Shown: in pieces, positions 29,962-29,990 of the stretch | Numbering within the stretch: the first letter of the stretch is position 1 | Layout of the letters: each line of letters opens with the position of its first letter | From: Candidatus Aminicenantota bacterium | GTDB taxonomy: Bacteria > Acidobacteriota > Aminicenantia > UBA2199 | Direction: 5' to 3' | Assembly (NCBI GenBank): GCA_020355945.1 | Contig: CP070627.1 | Span: forward strand, 8,257,112 to 8,287,101 | Length of the DNA: 29,990 bases | Translations under genes and position numbers: made by a program | The notes under the pieces: model-generated | Database searches by the model: none | Told to the model about the DNA's origin: nothing | Seen by the model: only the letters and a program-made list of their open reading frames with translations

Positions 29962-29990
29962 ATGCAGGGAAACCGTTTTAAATTAAAAAA
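29962..29990 (+). CDS. 5' end of a gene cut by the window edge
   Basis: ATG at 29962 with CTGGAG (29948-29953) 8 bp upstream; the visible part reads MQGNRFKLK. Promoter, ribosome binding site and start codon are in good order, but the product cannot be told from ten codons. Confidence 0.45.

Overview
The window reads as chromosomal DNA of a Gram-negative-type bacterium. It carries a lipoprotein signal peptide, a periplasmic lytic transglycosylase, a type IV pilus retraction ATPase and a PilZ protein. The gene style (NACHT-WD40 proteins, AAA/DUF4143 ATPases, Ser/Thr kinases with TPRs, SpoIIE phosphatases, many short intergenic repeats) suggests a deep-branching lineage such as Acidobacteriota or Aminicenantes. 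That placement is a guess; no rRNA or tRNA gene is present to fix it.

Layout. 1-1796: 3' part of a NACHT-family NTPase ending in two WD40 repeats. 1797-2089: intergenic DNA with heptamer repeats. 2090-4318: promoter, a dCTP deaminase-family gene and a GNAT-ASCH fusion gene. 4319-4797: repeat-rich spacer. 4798-5538: secreted DUF4097 protein. 5574-11167, minus strand: a lipid kinase, then a tight operon of pilT, alaS and a lytic transglycosylase. 11252-13287, plus strand: divergent promoter, PilZ protein and CCA-adding enzyme. 13418-13713: an apparently unpaired ribbon-helix-helix antitoxin-like gene. 13935-16850: Ste24-type M48 protease and a lipoprotein serine hydrolase with a DUF4274 tail. 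16851-19090: a possible structured leader RNA, a SIR2 protein, a short P-loop/coiled-coil protein, and gene debris. 19058-20826: AAA/DUF4143 ATPase and Nudix hydrolase, both apparently leaderless. 21056-24520: SpoIIE-type phosphatase and TPR Ser/Thr kinase. 24692-29730: a compact AT-rich operon of four genes. 29898-29990: promoter and first codons of another gene.

The best candidate for an undescribed system is the last operon: an N6-adenine-type DNA methyltransferase, a large protein with two GHKL ATPase modules (MORC/Hsp90-like at the N-terminus, histidine-kinase-like at the C-terminus), a receiver-like protein with an unknown C-terminal domain, and a ComEC-like metallo-beta-lactamase-fold hydrolase. 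Spacing is 2 bp, 5 bp and a 23-bp overlap. This resembles a self/non-self marking enzyme plus a two-component-like switch and a probable nuclease or phosphodiesterase effector. Its role in defence is inference.

Other notable signals are tandem heptamer repeats of unrelated sequence at four loci, one of them inside the 5' end of the kinase ORF where it places ATG codons in all three frames; a break-point scar behind the SIR2 locus containing the 3' end of a second DUF4143 gene; and an 88-nt foldable element upstream of the SIR2 gene.
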